A stretch of 64,000 nucleotides of DNA from JADJLQ01 sp044227925 (GCA_044227925.1 JBGAVW010000002.1:109110-173109), one strand, 5' to 3'. Positions 1 to 9,423 are shown, counted from the first letter of the stretch. Notes: generated by a model not told the origin, from the sequence alone. Numbers and translations: made by a program.

Positions 1-612
1 TTTCATTCTTGCATTCATGTAAAACAATCGTGTTCCGGTAAGAAGCGAAGTATATTGTTCTGTATTGTGCTTCATCCATTCGGAGTTTTCATTTTTTCTT
101 ATTTCGCCGGAAAACCGTACATGAAAATTTTTCACCTTTGGTTTATCTATACTGTTGGTATATCGAATGTATTTTTTAACCAGCTCCGGCAGGTGTTGAA
201 TGTCCTGCTCGTGTAACAAATCAGTAGTTCTTATGGAACGCTCATTCAACAAATTCCGCACATCCGCATCGTATTTATTATGAAAATTCCATTGGAAAAA
301 CTGAATCGCTGTGAATACAAAGATCACTATATTGGGTATGGTCCCCCATTTGGCATCCGCCCAGGTATTGATAATCAAATATTGAGACAGTGCTATCGCA
401 ATCAGCGAAACCAGCCACCAGGCTTCCGCTTTAAACCAATAAAGTATGGCGGTAAGCAACATGAACAAGAATGTTAATAACCATAATCCACCAGTAAACC
501 TGGTAATTGTTTGGGTGAATTGGCTAAAACTGGCCAGATTAAAGGCTTTGAAAAATCCGAGACTATGTAGTATGGCATGTAATACTATCAGGATAAAAAA
601 TAAATACTTCAT
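1..612 (-). CDS. DUF6544-like membrane protein (partial)
   Basis: The gene starts at an ATG at 612 on the minus strand and runs off the left edge, so only the first 204 residues are visible. The first ~110 residues hold about four membrane helices (roughly 3-23, 42-60, 66-84, 94-112). After them comes a soluble part beginning with LPELVKKYIRYT and then an FSGEIRKNENSEWM stretch, which resembles the conserved start of the DUF6544/DUF6920 family of Bacteroidota. Function is not known. It is transcribed away from the small membrane protein at 752. Family assignment is from motif memory only; the reading frame itself is clear because it is open without a stop for over 600 bases. Confidence 0.7.
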   Translation of the reverse strand, partial: MKYLFFILIVLHAILHSLGFFKAFNLASFSQFTQTITRFTGGLWLLTFLFMLLTAILYWFKAEAWWLVSLIAIALSQYLIINTWADAKWGTIPNIVIFVFTAIQFFQWNFHNKYDADVRNLLNERSIRTTDLLHEQDIQHLPELVKKYIRYTNSIDKPKVKNFHVRFSGEIRKNENSEWMKHNTEQYTSLLTGTRLFYMNARMK

Positions 613-751
613 AGAACTTTTTGATAAATCTTATATCAAATTTGACAATAGTGTATCAGGAGGTCTCCAATGATGATCAATAATCCCGCTGACAGACATC
701 AGATAATTCCATGAAATTGTTAAATTTAATCTGTTTTTTAAATCCTATTAC

Positions 752-1171
752 ATGCGTGAACTTTTTTTAATAATACATTTTATTGGTCTGGCCATGGGTC
801 TTGGTACAAGCATTGGCTTTATTTTTCTTGGCAAAGCAGCAGAGTCATTGCCCGAAACAGAACGGGGGAAATTTATGATGAATGTATTTGGATTGAGAAG
901 AATGGGGCAAATAGGTCTATTTTTTTTAATCATTTCAGGTTTGTATCTAATGACACCTTATTGGAATACTCTTCTGGCCAATCATGCATTACTTACTAAA
1001 CTCACTTTAGTCCTTATCCTTACAGGACTATTAGTCTACTCTGAAAGCCTGGTTTCAAAAGCAAAAGCAGGTAATCCTTCGGTGTATCTGGGTAAAATCA
1101 GAAAATTAAGCCCATTCATTTTATTGGTTGTCCTGGGAATTATTATCATGGCTGTGTTGACTTTCAAATAA
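752..1171 (+). CDS. small integral membrane protein, four TM helices
   Basis: The 139-residue protein is almost wholly hydrophobic, with four predicted helices (about 4-25, 50-68, 79-97, 116-137). The N-terminal FIGLAMGLGTSIGFIFLG segment and the conserved histidine near residue 9 recall small CopD/DUF2269-like membrane proteins, but no function can be assigned. It starts at the first ATG, 139 bases from the divergent DUF6544-like gene, and ends 41 bases before the gamma-glutamyltransferase gene on the same strand, so the two may be co-transcribed. Confidence 0.65.
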   Translation: MRELFLIIHFIGLAMGLGTSIGFIFLGKAAESLPETERGKFMMNVFGLRRMGQIGLFFLIISGLYLMTPYWNTLLANHALLTKLTLVLILTGLLVYSESLVSKAKAGNPSVYLGKIRKLSPFILLVVLGIIIMAVLTFK

Positions 1172-1212
1172 CTAAATATTTTCCCTACATTTAATCACCT
1201 AATGATTCGAAT

Positions 1213-3060
1213 ATGAAAATTTTATTGATCAGCATTATTTCGTTTTTTATTGTAACCAGTACATTTTCACAAGCCAATCCCAATCCGGTAATAAATACAC
1301 CGCGAACTCAAAAGCCGGTCATATTTGGCAAGCAATGGGTGGCTGTTACAGGGAAACCGTTAGCTGCAACAGCAGGGGCTTCGATATTTCAACAAGGTGG
1401 CAATGCCGTAGATGCTGCTTGTGCTATGATAGCGGCAACCTGCACCATGTTTGATGTTTTAAGCTGGGGAGGTGAAACCCAGGCGTTGATATACAACCCG
1501 CATACAAAAGAGATTGTTGGCATTAATGCTTTGGGCGTAGCGCCTACCGGGGCGACTGCAGATTTTTTCAAAAATAAAGGAATGAAATATCCACCTTCTA
1601 CCGGACCATTGGCAGCCGTCACTCCAGGTACACCAGGTGGGATTATGACCATGCTTGCTAATTATGGTACTAAAAGTCTGAAAGATGTTTTGGCTCCGGC
1701 AATCACCTTAGCTGAAGGTTTTCCGGTGGACAATGATTTAGCAAGATCGATGGCAAGAGATAAGGATGAGTTGGCAAAGTGGCCATACAGTAAAAAAATA
1801 TTTTTGCCTAATGGCAATACCCCTGCTCATGGTGATGTATTGATTCAATCTGATCTGGTGATGACTTTGAAAAAACTAATAGAAACAGAACAAGCTGCAT
1901 TAAAAAAAGGGAAGTCGAGAAAGGATGCTATCATGGCTGCTTACGATCGATTTTACAAAGGAGACATTGCTGAAGAATTGGTACGAGGTACAAATGAAAT
2001 GGGTGGACTTATCACCAGGGATGACCTGGCTAAATGGAAAGTAATTACAGAAAAACCGTATAAAACAGAGTATAAAGGAATCGAAGTATACAAATTAAGA
2101 GAGTGGCAACAAGGACCGGTTATGTTACAGGCATTGAATATGCTCGAAAATTATGATTTGAAAAAAATGAAATACAATAGCCCTCAATACATACATACCT
2201 TATACCAGGTCATGAATCATGTTTATGCCGACAGGGATTTTTATTATGGTGATCCATATCATGGTCCCGTAGAGCCTATCCAGGGTTTATTGTCTAAAGA
2301 ATATGCAAAGCAAAGGATACAATCCATTGATACGGCCAAAAATGACCCTATGGTATTGCCTGGTGATCCATACCCATTTGAGGGAAAGGTAAATCCGTAT
2401 AGGCATTATATCGATAAAATGAAAAATGCCACTTCCCATATACCCGAATTTGATGAAAACTATATTAAGAATTTTTATGCAGGAACCACTTCAGTGACTG
2501 CAGCCGATAAAGAAGGTTGGCTGGTAAGTGTGGTCCCCAGCGGTGGTTGGATGCCTGCATGTATTGCCGGAAATACCGGTATTGGTCTCAGCCAACGCAT
2601 GCAGTCTTTTGTTTTGGATAGTGCAGAATGCCCATTTAATGTCGTCGCTCCCGGTGTAAGACCTCGTGTAACTCTTACTCCCACTATAGCTATGAAGGAT
2701 GGAAAACCATTTATGGCATTTGGTGTTCAGGGTGGCGATAGCCAGGATCAAAATTTATTGCAGTTTTTCCTAAATGTGGTGGAGTTTGGAATGAATGTAC
2801 AACAGGCCTGTGAAGCTGCCAATATAAACAGTTATCAGATGAAGTCTGCTTTTGGAGATCACGAGCGCATACCTGGTAAAATCATGATAAATGCCAGCAC
2901 TCCTCCGGAAATAAGAGAAGAATTAAAACGGAAAGGCTATACCCTGGAAATTGTAAACCGCACCTCGGGCCCCATCACTGCTATTTATATAGATCATAAA
3001 AACAAAGCCATGTGGGGCGGGGCCAGTAATCATGGAGATGATTATGGCATTGGGTGGTAG
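1213..3060 (+). CDS. ggt: gamma-glutamyltransferase family protein
   Basis: Members cleave gamma-glutamyl bonds of glutathione and related peptides in the periplasm or outside the cell. The 615-residue product starts with a signal peptide (residues 1-20, ending TFSQ). The N-terminal half has the family pattern GKPLAATAGASIFQQGGNAVDAA. The autoprocessing nucleophile is most likely Thr425 in AGTTSVTAADKEG. The downstream oxyanion Gly-Gly is kept, but as VQGGDSQDQ where classical GGTs have SPGGSRI, and the motif SSMTPT is replaced by VTLTPT. This suggests a non-classical GGT or acylase-like branch. The Crp/Fnr regulator begins 11 bases after the stop. Confidence 0.9.
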   Translation: MKILLISIISFFIVTSTFSQANPNPVINTPRTQKPVIFGKQWVAVTGKPLAATAGASIFQQGGNAVDAACAMIAATCTMFDVLSWGGETQALIYNPHTKEIVGINALGVAPTGATADFFKNKGMKYPPSTGPLAAVTPGTPGGIMTMLANYGTKSLKDVLAPAITLAEGFPVDNDLARSMARDKDELAKWPYSKKIFLPNGNTPAHGDVLIQSDLVMTLKKLIETEQAALKKGKSRKDAIMAAYDRFYKGDIAEELVRGTNEMGGLITRDDLAKWKVITEKPYKTEYKGIEVYKLREWQQGPVMLQALNMLENYDLKKMKYNSPQYIHTLYQVMNHVYADRDFYYGDPYHGPVEPIQGLLSKEYAKQRIQSIDTAKNDPMVLPGDPYPFEGKVNPYRHYIDKMKNATSHIPEFDENYIKNFYAGTTSVTAADKEGWLVSVVPSGGWMPACIAGNTGIGLSQRMQSFVLDSAECPFNVVAPGVRPRVTLTPTIAMKDGKPFMAFGVQGGDSQDQNLLQFFLNVVEFGMNVQQACEAANINSYQMKSAFGDHERIPGKIMINASTPPEIREELKRKGYTLEIVNRTSGPITAIYIDHKNKAMWGGASNHGDDYGIGW

Positions 3061-3070
3061 AAGTGAATGT

Positions 3071-3652
3071 ATGAATAAAGACCCGCTGAAAAAATTCCTG
3101 CAGAGTACTAACCATCTTTCATATACCCAAGCATCTGAAGTAGCAGATGTTTTTCAATATAAAGAACTTTCGAAAAACGAATTTTTTCTACAAGAAGGTC
3201 ATGTAGCCGATGAATATTTTTATTTAAATCAAGGCTTCCTTAGAGCTTTTGCCTATAATGTAAAAGGAAATGACATCACGACTCAGTTCTATGGGCCGCA
3301 CCAACCTGTATTTGAAGTCAATTCATTTTTTAACAGGTGCAGGTCAATAGAAAATATTCAAGCCATCACTCCAAGCTCCGGATGGTATATTTCCTATGCT
3401 CAATTAAATGAATTGTTTCACACTATACCCCAGTTTAGAGAGTTTGGTCGAAGTATCCTGGTCAGTGGGTTTTCGAATCTCAAGTCAAGGATGTTGTACA
3501 TGATTACTGAAACCGCTGAGCAGAGGTACAATGCTCTTTTGATGTCAAATCCTGAAATCATAAAATATGCTTCCTTAAAACATATAGCCTCTTACCTGGG
3601 AATTACCGACACCTCCCTTAGCAGGATCAGAAAAGAGCAAATTAAAAAATAA
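3071..3652 (+). CDS. Crp/Fnr family transcriptional regulator
   Basis: The 193-residue product has an N-terminal cyclic-nucleotide-binding jelly roll (about 15-120, with the LQEGHVADEYFYLNQGFLRAF core) and a C-terminal winged-helix remnant ending in SLKHIASYLGITDTSLSRIRK, typical of the short Bacteroidota Crp/Fnr proteins. The ligand-pocket arginine of true CRP is not evident, so cAMP binding is doubtful. An in-frame ATG exists at 3032 inside ggt, but the ATG at 3071, just past the ggt stop, gives the usual N-terminus (MNKDPLKKFL). The position behind ggt suggests co-transcription, and possibly control of the downstream membrane protein. Confidence 0.85.
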   Translation: MNKDPLKKFLQSTNHLSYTQASEVADVFQYKELSKNEFFLQEGHVADEYFYLNQGFLRAFAYNVKGNDITTQFYGPHQPVFEVNSFFNRCRSIENIQAITPSSGWYISYAQLNELFHTIPQFREFGRSILVSGFSNLKSRMLYMITETAEQRYNALLMSNPEIIKYASLKHIASYLGITDTSLSRIRKEQIKK

Positions 3653-3731
3653 AGCCTTCGTATTTCTTGTCATTTGATAAGTAATTTGAAATCTGCTTAC
3701 CTTTTATTTGCAGCTAAATAAATAAAAAAAT

Positions 3732-4466
3732 ATGGATTCGTTTTCTATACTTGAATTGCTTTGGCTTTTATTTACGTTAGTTTGTCTCATCGGTATCGGA
3801 GCCGGGCTGGGTAAAGTCTCGGCTATCGTATTCCGTAATGCTTCAAATAAACCCAATATCGTATGGAGGTATATAATTTTGATTACTGTCTGGTTAATAT
3901 CATTATTCACTTTAGCAAAAAATGGTTTCTTTGCCGTTACTACTTCTTTTCCACCAAGACTTATAATCAGTATAGTAATTCCAACCATTGCCATCATACT
4001 GTTTTCGTTTTCAACTATTGGAGTTCGATTATTGAATGCAGTGCCCGCTCATTCACTTATCCTCATGCAGTCATTTAGAATAGTAGTAGAAATATTAATT
4101 TGGTACACCTATGTTGAATCTAAGCTACCCATCCAAATGACATGGGAGGGCAAAAATGCAGATATACTCTCCGGTCTTTTGGCTTTGCCGGCAGGCTATT
4201 ATTTATGGAAATACAAAAAGGATTCCCCTAAATTGGTATTGGCGTATAATCTGACAGGCATAGCTTTGCTTCTAAATATTCTGATTGTGGCCGTATTGTC
4301 TTTTCCTACACCAGTCAGGTATTTTACAAATGAGCCATCCAATATCATTATCTCCCGTTTTCCATATATAGTATTACCGGGAGTATTGGTACCCATCGCT
4401 ATAGCAATGCATATTTTTTCATTGAGAAAAATGGCATTAAACCGCAACATTCGGAATGAACTATAA
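3732..4466 (+). CDS. multi-pass membrane protein of unknown function
   Basis: The 244-residue protein has about seven hydrophobic helices (roughly 7-28, 44-62, 77-95, 105-125, 148-162, 172-192, 213-233) with short loops and no catalytic motif that I recognise. It follows the Crp/Fnr regulator by 79 bases on the same strand; many Bacteroidota Crp/Fnr genes sit next to a membrane protein they control, so a regulator-target pair is possible but not shown. It is convergent with the oxidoreductase gene that ends at 4631. Confidence 0.7.
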   Translation: MDSFSILELLWLLFTLVCLIGIGAGLGKVSAIVFRNASNKPNIVWRYIILITVWLISLFTLAKNGFFAVTTSFPPRLIISIVIPTIAIILFSFSTIGVRLLNAVPAHSLILMQSFRIVVEILIWYTYVESKLPIQMTWEGKNADILSGLLALPAGYYLWKYKKDSPKLVLAYNLTGIALLLNILIVAVLSFPTPVRYFTNEPSNIIISRFPYIVLPGVLVPIAIAMHIFSLRKMALNRNIRNEL

Positions 4467-4585
4467 TATCTTATTGTATGATCTCTTTAGTTGGAGTTAA
4501 ATTAAAAAAGTGAAACTCATCACCTCAGTTTGAATTGTCTTAATACATTGCATTACAGAGATGCTTTAAAATGCAGGTGTATTTC

Positions 4586-4610
4586 CAAATAGGTAATGCT
4601 ATCCTATTTG
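4586..4610. terminator. inverted repeat between convergent genes
   Basis: CAAATAGG and CCTATTTG form a perfect 8-bp inverted repeat around a 9-base loop. It lies between the 3' ends of the membrane protein (4466) and the oxidoreductase (4631). Position suggests a bidirectional terminator; the lack of a U-tract on either side weakens this. Confidence 0.4.
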
Positions 4611-4630
4611 CTTTGTATTTCCATTTCTAT

Positions 4631-5791
4631 TTACCCATTGGATTTGTCAATAGTCAGCCGACTGGCTTTTTTCTGTGCTTTCAAAGCAATCTCGGTAGCC
4701 AGGAAACAATGCTTTTGAGTCATAGCCGTTTCTGTTCGATTGAGTACATCGTCAATTAATTGTCGGCCATACGTAAGCGGCACTTCCTTACAATCGATGT
4801 ATTCTGTCTTTTTATTATCCGCTAAATATAAATGACTTCCACCGTCTGTACGGGCAATATCTATGTTTTTTCGTACCTCAATAAACCCTTCCGTTCCCAG
4901 AATGGTGAGTCGACCATCGCCCCAGGTTTTTAATCCATCCGGAGTAAACCAATCATTACGTATATATCCGGCACCTTTATTTCCTTTTAAAGTAATGTCT
5001 CCAAAATCCTCAAAGTTTGGGTATTGGGGATAATGCACGTTGCCTACCTGAGCAGAAAGTATTTCGGCAGAACTCGATCCTGTGAAATATAAAAACTGAT
5101 CGCATTGATGAGAGCCGATATCACAAATGATGCCCCCATAATATTTTTTATCAAAGAACCATTGAGGTCTTGTAGCCAGATTCATTCTATGTGGTCCCAA
5201 GCCTATGGTTTGAATTACTTCACCGATGGCACCGGCTTTCACTAATTCGCCTGCTTTTACTGTAGCCCGGTTTTCAAATCGCTCGCTATACATGATAGAA
5301 TAGATACGGCCGGTCTGCTTTTGTACTTTTCTCACTTCTTCCAATTGCTTCAGGCTTACGATCCCGGGTTTATCAGCCATATAGTCTTTTCCGTGTTGCA
5401 TCACCCGTATTCCCAACGGAGCACGATCAATAGGTATGGCAGCACTGATGATCAGATGTATGGTATTATCTTCCAGTATCTCCTGTTCACTCTTTGCTAT
5501 TTTTACATTGGGATATCTTTTTTGATAAGCCTGCAGTAAATCCGCTTCTTTAGCATATACCGATACCAATTCTCCTCCATTTCGTAATATTGATTCCGTC
5601 TGACCATAAATATGGCCATGATTCAAACCTATTGCTGCAAACCGAATACCCGGTACGAGCTTTTTATGAATATAATAGCCAGGCATGGCATCGGTTTTAT
5701 TAATGACCGTCGTGCCCACGGTCAAACCAATGGAAGCTGCCAATGAGGTCTGTAAAAATTTTCTTCTCGCCGTATGATTTATTAATTTCAT
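4631..5791 (-). CDS. Tat-exported Gfo/Idh/MocA oxidoreductase
   Basis: The 386-residue product is a predicted NAD(P)-dependent sugar or cyclitol dehydrogenase. An N-terminal twin-arginine-like signal (ARRKFLQTSLAASIGL) suggests export to the periplasm, as in Bacteroidota glycan-processing relatives. A Rossmann fold follows (AAIGLNHGHIYGQ, about 50-170). The usual catalytic EKP is DKP (in MADKPGIVSL). The C-terminal alpha/beta domain contains GGIICDIGSHQCDQFLYF, where the His corresponds to the usual DxxxHxxD site. Substrate cannot be read from the sequence. It stands alone between a convergent and a divergent neighbour. A second, cytoplasmic member of the family lies at 28549. Confidence 0.85.
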   Translation of the reverse strand: MKLINHTARRKFLQTSLAASIGLTVGTTVINKTDAMPGYYIHKKLVPGIRFAAIGLNHGHIYGQTESILRNGGELVSVYAKEADLLQAYQKRYPNVKIAKSEQEILEDNTIHLIISAAIPIDRAPLGIRVMQHGKDYMADKPGIVSLKQLEEVRKVQKQTGRIYSIMYSERFENRATVKAGELVKAGAIGEVIQTIGLGPHRMNLATRPQWFFDKKYYGGIICDIGSHQCDQFLYFTGSSSAEILSAQVGNVHYPQYPNFEDFGDITLKGNKGAGYIRNDWFTPDGLKTWGDGRLTILGTEGFIEVRKNIDIARTDGGSHLYLADNKKTEYIDCKEVPLTYGRQLIDDVLNRTETAMTQKHCFLATEIALKAQKKASRLTIDKSNG

Positions 5792-5868
5792 AGATTATCG
5801 GTTATATTGGTTTAAATGTAATGAATTATTATTTATAAAATAGGCTAATACATCTTATTTTTGATTAA

Positions 5869-7041
5869 ATGAGCAAGGCAATTGTTATAATTCCTTATTG
5901 CTTTTGGGTCTTTACCTGGACTATAGCACAAACCAATCTGATACCCAATCCCGGCTTTGAAGAATTTGATAAATGTCCACAAGGGCTCACTGATTTTGAC
6001 GGGTATGTAAAATATTGGAAAGCAGCCAATACAGGTACACCCAACTATTTTAATGCATGTGGCGGCAGCGTAGAGACGGGTGTGCCCTATACCTTTTTTG
6101 GTTATAGAACCGCTTATAAGGGATCCGGGTTTGCCGGGATCATGACCAGCAACGCATTCAGAGAGTTTATAAGCATAAAGTTAAAAGAACCACTCCAGGC
6201 AGATGTTACGTACAAGGTCAGTCTGTACTCTTCTAATATTAAAAATCCAATTTGTAATTCACTTGGCATTGACTTAGTTTTTACCGATTCCACTGCATTG
6301 GCTATGAATACCAGTGGAAATCTGGTACACCCGCCTTCGGTTACTTTTTATCCTTCCTATTCAAAAGATTTATGGGTATTTAACGAAATGTGTTATAGGG
6401 CCAAGGGTGGTGAACAGACTTTGATCATTGGTGATTTTCACTACCCGAATGCATTGCATGATTGTATTGGTAATGGTGGAATATCTTACTATTTTATTGA
6501 TGAAGTATGGCTGTTTGAAAATGAAGATCCTCCCCAACTGCCTCTGCTTGCGAAATACTGTGATCAACCCTTCCCTATCCAATTGGATGCATTGAAACTG
6601 ACTGGAATCACCACCGACACATCCAGTATCCTGTGGGAGTGGGACAATATTGCAGCTACCAAAATGAAGTCGATAGAAAAGAATGGTATCTACAAACTCA
6701 GGGCTAATCTACCCGGCTGTGCAGTAAAGGATTACCTGATCACAGTACAGAATGACAATTGTAAGACTACTATGTATATCCCTAATGTATTTACCCCAAA
6801 TAATGACGGCATTAATGATGAATGGCAGGTGCATGCACAGGGATTTACTGTACATAAAATATCCATTTTCAACCGCATAGGTGAAGTACTCATCACCAGT
6901 TATGAAACCAACTTTAAATGGAATGGAGAATTAAAAAATAAAAACTTGCCCACCGGAGTGTATGTATATCTAATTGAATATTCTAATGACCTCACCAAAG
7001 TAAGATACACTAAATCCGGATCGGTTACTCTACTTCGGTAA
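5869..7041 (+). CDS. T9SS type B sorted surface protein (CHU_C domain)
   Basis: The 390-residue protein has a signal peptide (about 1-20), an N-terminal jelly-roll-like module beginning LIPNPGFEEFDKCPQ (about 24-215), and a C-terminal gliding-motility-associated sorting domain: IPNVFTPNNDGINDEW, then ISIFNRIGEVL, FKWNGE and LPTGVYVYLIEY. That domain is the type B signal recognised by the type IX secretion system of Bacteroidota. It is therefore predicted to be secreted or surface-displayed, possibly with a carbohydrate-binding role for the N-terminal module. It is monocistronic, divergent from the Tat oxidoreductase and convergent with the glycosylase. Confidence 0.88.
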   Translation: MSKAIVIIPYCFWVFTWTIAQTNLIPNPGFEEFDKCPQGLTDFDGYVKYWKAANTGTPNYFNACGGSVETGVPYTFFGYRTAYKGSGFAGIMTSNAFREFISIKLKEPLQADVTYKVSLYSSNIKNPICNSLGIDLVFTDSTALAMNTSGNLVHPPSVTFYPSYSKDLWVFNEMCYRAKGGEQTLIIGDFHYPNALHDCIGNGGISYYFIDEVWLFENEDPPQLPLLAKYCDQPFPIQLDALKLTGITTDTSSILWEWDNIAATKMKSIEKNGIYKLRANLPGCAVKDYLITVQNDNCKTTMYIPNVFTPNNDGINDEWQVHAQGFTVHKISIFNRIGEVLITSYETNFKWNGELKNKNLPTGVYVYLIEYSNDLTKVRYTKSGSVTLLR

Positions 7042-7077
7042 CAGAACAAACACCTATAAATACCATCGAATTACGTA

Positions 7078-7632
7078 CTATAAATTTTTCCATTTTGGTT
7101 TCATCTTCAGTATTTTTTTATAGACCGGGCAATCTTCACTGTGGGCCCCTGGCAAGTAACCACAGCTCATTAAAAATTCATTTACTATTTCGCCACCGGT
7201 AAACTTAAATGTTTTTTTAAATAATTTCACCCATTCATCTTTAGAAATAGGGTGATGATGGTCGATCCAATTTTTAAAAGATCCCATTTCTTTTTGAAGT
7301 GACTTTACTACCCGTGCATTGTGAATAGTTGCATTAATTTTGAGCCTGTTTCGGATGATACCGGCATCGTTTATCAAACGCTCAACATCTTTTTCTTTAA
7401 ACTTTGCTATTCGATCAATATCCCAATTATAAAATGCATTGCGAAAATTTTGCTCTTTGATTAAAATCAGGTTCCAGCTCAGCCCCGCCTGGTTTATCTC
7501 CAATACCAGCCTGCCAAATAATTCACTATCCGATTCTATGGGAAAGCCATAGGCTGTATCATGGTACATTCGATGTACATTGGAAGTAGTTTGACTGGAT
7601 GAATAGGTACAATATGGATGGATATAAGCCAT
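7078..7632 (-). CDS. tag: DNA-3-methyladenine glycosylase I
   Basis: Base-excision repair enzyme removing 3-methyladenine from alkylated DNA. The 184-residue product matches the Tag family: YHDTAYGFPIESDSELFGRL, EINQAGLSWNLILIK and the C-terminal LMSCGYLPGAHSEDC. The four zinc ligands of Tag can be placed as Cys8, His24, His164 and Cys168 (HxxxC). The length equals that of family members, so the enzyme looks complete. It is on the minus strand downstream of the AraC regulator (gap of 38 bases), so the two may be co-transcribed. Confidence 0.92.
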   Translation of the reverse strand: MAYIHPYCTYSSSQTTSNVHRMYHDTAYGFPIESDSELFGRLVLEINQAGLSWNLILIKEQNFRNAFYNWDIDRIAKFKEKDVERLINDAGIIRNRLKINATIHNARVVKSLQKEMGSFKNWIDHHHPISKDEWVKLFKKTFKFTGGEIVNEFLMSCGYLPGAHSEDCPVYKKILKMKPKWKNL

Positions 7633-7670
7633 AAATGATTTTATTGTCGTTATCTTTTTTTAAATCACCA

Positions 7671-8555
7671 TTATACAAACATCCTTGTCCCTGAATACCG
7701 TTCCCGGAATGCTTTTGGCGTCTCGCCTTTTTTCTCTTTAAACAATCGATTGAAATAGGATTGATTTTTAAATCCGCATTTGTAAGCGATCTCTGAAATA
7801 GAAAAACTGCTATCCATGAGCATACGGGAGGCATTACCAAGGCGGATCTCATTTATGCTATCGACAAAGGTCTTACAGGTAGTTTTTTTAAAGAACCTGC
7901 TAAATGAGACTTCAGTCATACCCACCATCTTTGAAATTTCAGAAAGGGTAATTTGTTTGTGAAAATTAGTACGGATGTAATCGTAAACTTGTTCTACTCT
8001 TCGATTTACAATGGTTGGTTTTTCTTCTGTAAAAGATACATCGGATAATAATTGTATGCCTCTGGTCAGCGAAAGATCATGAAGTATAGATAATAATTCC
8101 AACACCGAATCAAAACCACTCAGCTTGGTTAGCTTTTTTATTCGGGGCTCCAATTGAGCTATGGTTTCTTTAGGAAATGAAATACCGCGCCCGGCTTTTT
8201 CCAAGAGGCTTTTGATAAATATCAATTGATTTCGTCTTAAAAATTTTTCATCCAGAAGATCCTTATGAAATTGTATTGTAATTTCAGTCATCTCCCCCTT
8301 CTCTTTCTTATAGACATATTCGTGGGTCATCCAACAATGTGGAAGTTTAGTCCCTACCAGCACTAATTCCAGATCTGAAATTACTTCATTGTGATCACCG
8401 ATTACCCGCAATGAACCGGCCCCATTTAAAATAAAATTCAATTCAATTTCTTCATGAGTATGAATTGGAAAATCAAAATGTGTTTTATGCCTTTCTACCA
8501 CCAGAAAGCAATCGAATTGATTAAGTGGTGTGATTTCCCGGAGTATTTCTGTCAT
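7671..8555 (-). CDS. AraC family transcriptional regulator with cupin domain
   Basis: The 294-residue product has an N-terminal cupin-like sensing domain (HTHEEIELNFILNGAGSLRV, about 25-100) and a C-terminal double helix-turn-helix: ITLSEISKMVGMTEVSFSRFFK and ISEIAYKCGFKNQSYFNRLFK followed by the PKAFRERY signature. This architecture usually senses a sugar or similar small molecule and activates adjacent catabolic genes. No sugar operon is adjacent here; the next gene in the same direction is tag. Target is unknown. Confidence 0.9.
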   Translation of the reverse strand: MTEILREITPLNQFDCFLVVERHKTHFDFPIHTHEEIELNFILNGAGSLRVIGDHNEVISDLELVLVGTKLPHCWMTHEYVYKKEKGEMTEITIQFHKDLLDEKFLRRNQLIFIKSLLEKAGRGISFPKETIAQLEPRIKKLTKLSGFDSVLELLSILHDLSLTRGIQLLSDVSFTEEKPTIVNRRVEQVYDYIRTNFHKQITLSEISKMVGMTEVSFSRFFKKTTCKTFVDSINEIRLGNASRMLMDSSFSISEIAYKCGFKNQSYFNRLFKEKKGETPKAFRERYSGTRMFV

Positions 8556-9165
8556 ATTTAGGTTATGTATTTATTTGCTACAATTGAAGAAGAGAATGTC
8601 CATTCCAGATTGCGGAGTATAAATTATGTTCATGGATGAGATTTCCCTGCCTGCAAACGAATTTTCCTTATGGATCTGCCCGAAACCAATATTCTTAGGA
8701 AAATCTATGTTGCGAACCTTGATTTTGGCGTGATTCCTACTAAAATACGCCTGGAATACTTTTGTAAAAGTTTCAAGCACAGGTAAATAACTGTCCTGTT
8801 TATTAACTAATAATACTGTTTCCAAACTATTTTATCTTGAATTTAGGCAGATTCGAAAGGCAATAATATGAATATGTTCGAAAAAAATTATCAAGATTAG
8901 AGGTTAAAATTGTAATAATTATTATAATCATATTACTATTATATTGATTATCTGTCACTTATGTAACGAAATCGATTGTTCAACTATTTTGATATATTTA
9001 TTCATTTCCACCATATCCAACGAAGTTTATGGAATATGAAACCGGGGTATACTATTTTATCACGGTTAAAGTCTTTTCCAATAGTGATAAAGCCAACAAG
9101 ACCTCATTTTAAAAATAAGCCGTACTTTTATCAGTACTATTCATCATACTATACATCGTTCGATC
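8556..9165. other. AT-rich intergenic stretch
   Basis: This 610-base stretch separates the divergent AraC gene and the toxin-antitoxin pair. Short open frames exist (8571-8825 minus with only a TTG start, 8976-9182 plus) but neither shows any family motif, and I treat both as chance. The part from about 8870 to 8960 is very AT-rich and low in complexity. Promoters of both flanking units must lie here; I could not place one with confidence. Confidence 0.5.
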
Positions 9166-9423
9166 ATGATTACTGCCAATGAATTAAAGACCCAAGGTGT
9201 AAAAGCCATTGAAAAAGGACTTAAAAAAAACAAAGAAGTGGGGATCTCTGTCCGGGGCAAACTTAAGTATGTCACCATGACTATAGAGCAATTTGAGCAA
9301 ATACGCCTCCTGGAGTTGGATAATGCGTATGCTGAAGTTAAAAGGGATATTGAAGCTGGAAAGTATCATACCTCTGTAGAAAAGCATTTCCGGGAGATTG
9401 ATAAAGCCTTAACAAATGTTTAA
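9166..9423 (+). CDS. Phd/YefM-like antitoxin
   Basis: The 85-residue protein looks like a prevent-host-death family antitoxin: MITANELKTQGVKAIEKGLK fits the N-terminal Phd fold (normally MxxxxxxELRxxLxxxLxxA), followed by VGISVRGKLKYVTMTIEQFE, where the family has a short beta hairpin and the VMSxEDYE segment. The acidic, helical C-terminus would wrap the toxin. It overlaps the toxin gene by 8 bases (9416-9423), the standard arrangement for type II modules, and would bind its own promoter with the toxin. Confidence 0.8.
   Translation: MITANELKTQGVKAIEKGLKKNKEVGISVRGKLKYVTMTIEQFEQIRLLELDNAYAEVKRDIEAGKYHTSVEKHFREIDKALTNV

Noticed and set aside
280..673. Two short plus-strand frames at the left edge
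   Set aside because: They lie opposite the open minus-strand DUF6544-like gene that runs off the window.
8571..8825. 84-residue minus-strand open frame upstream of the AraC gene
   Set aside because: Only a TTG start, no recognisable motif, low-complexity neighbourhood; treated as chance.
8976..9182. 68-residue plus-strand frame before the antitoxin
   Set aside because: Overlaps the antitoxin start in another frame, aromatic-rich and without family features.
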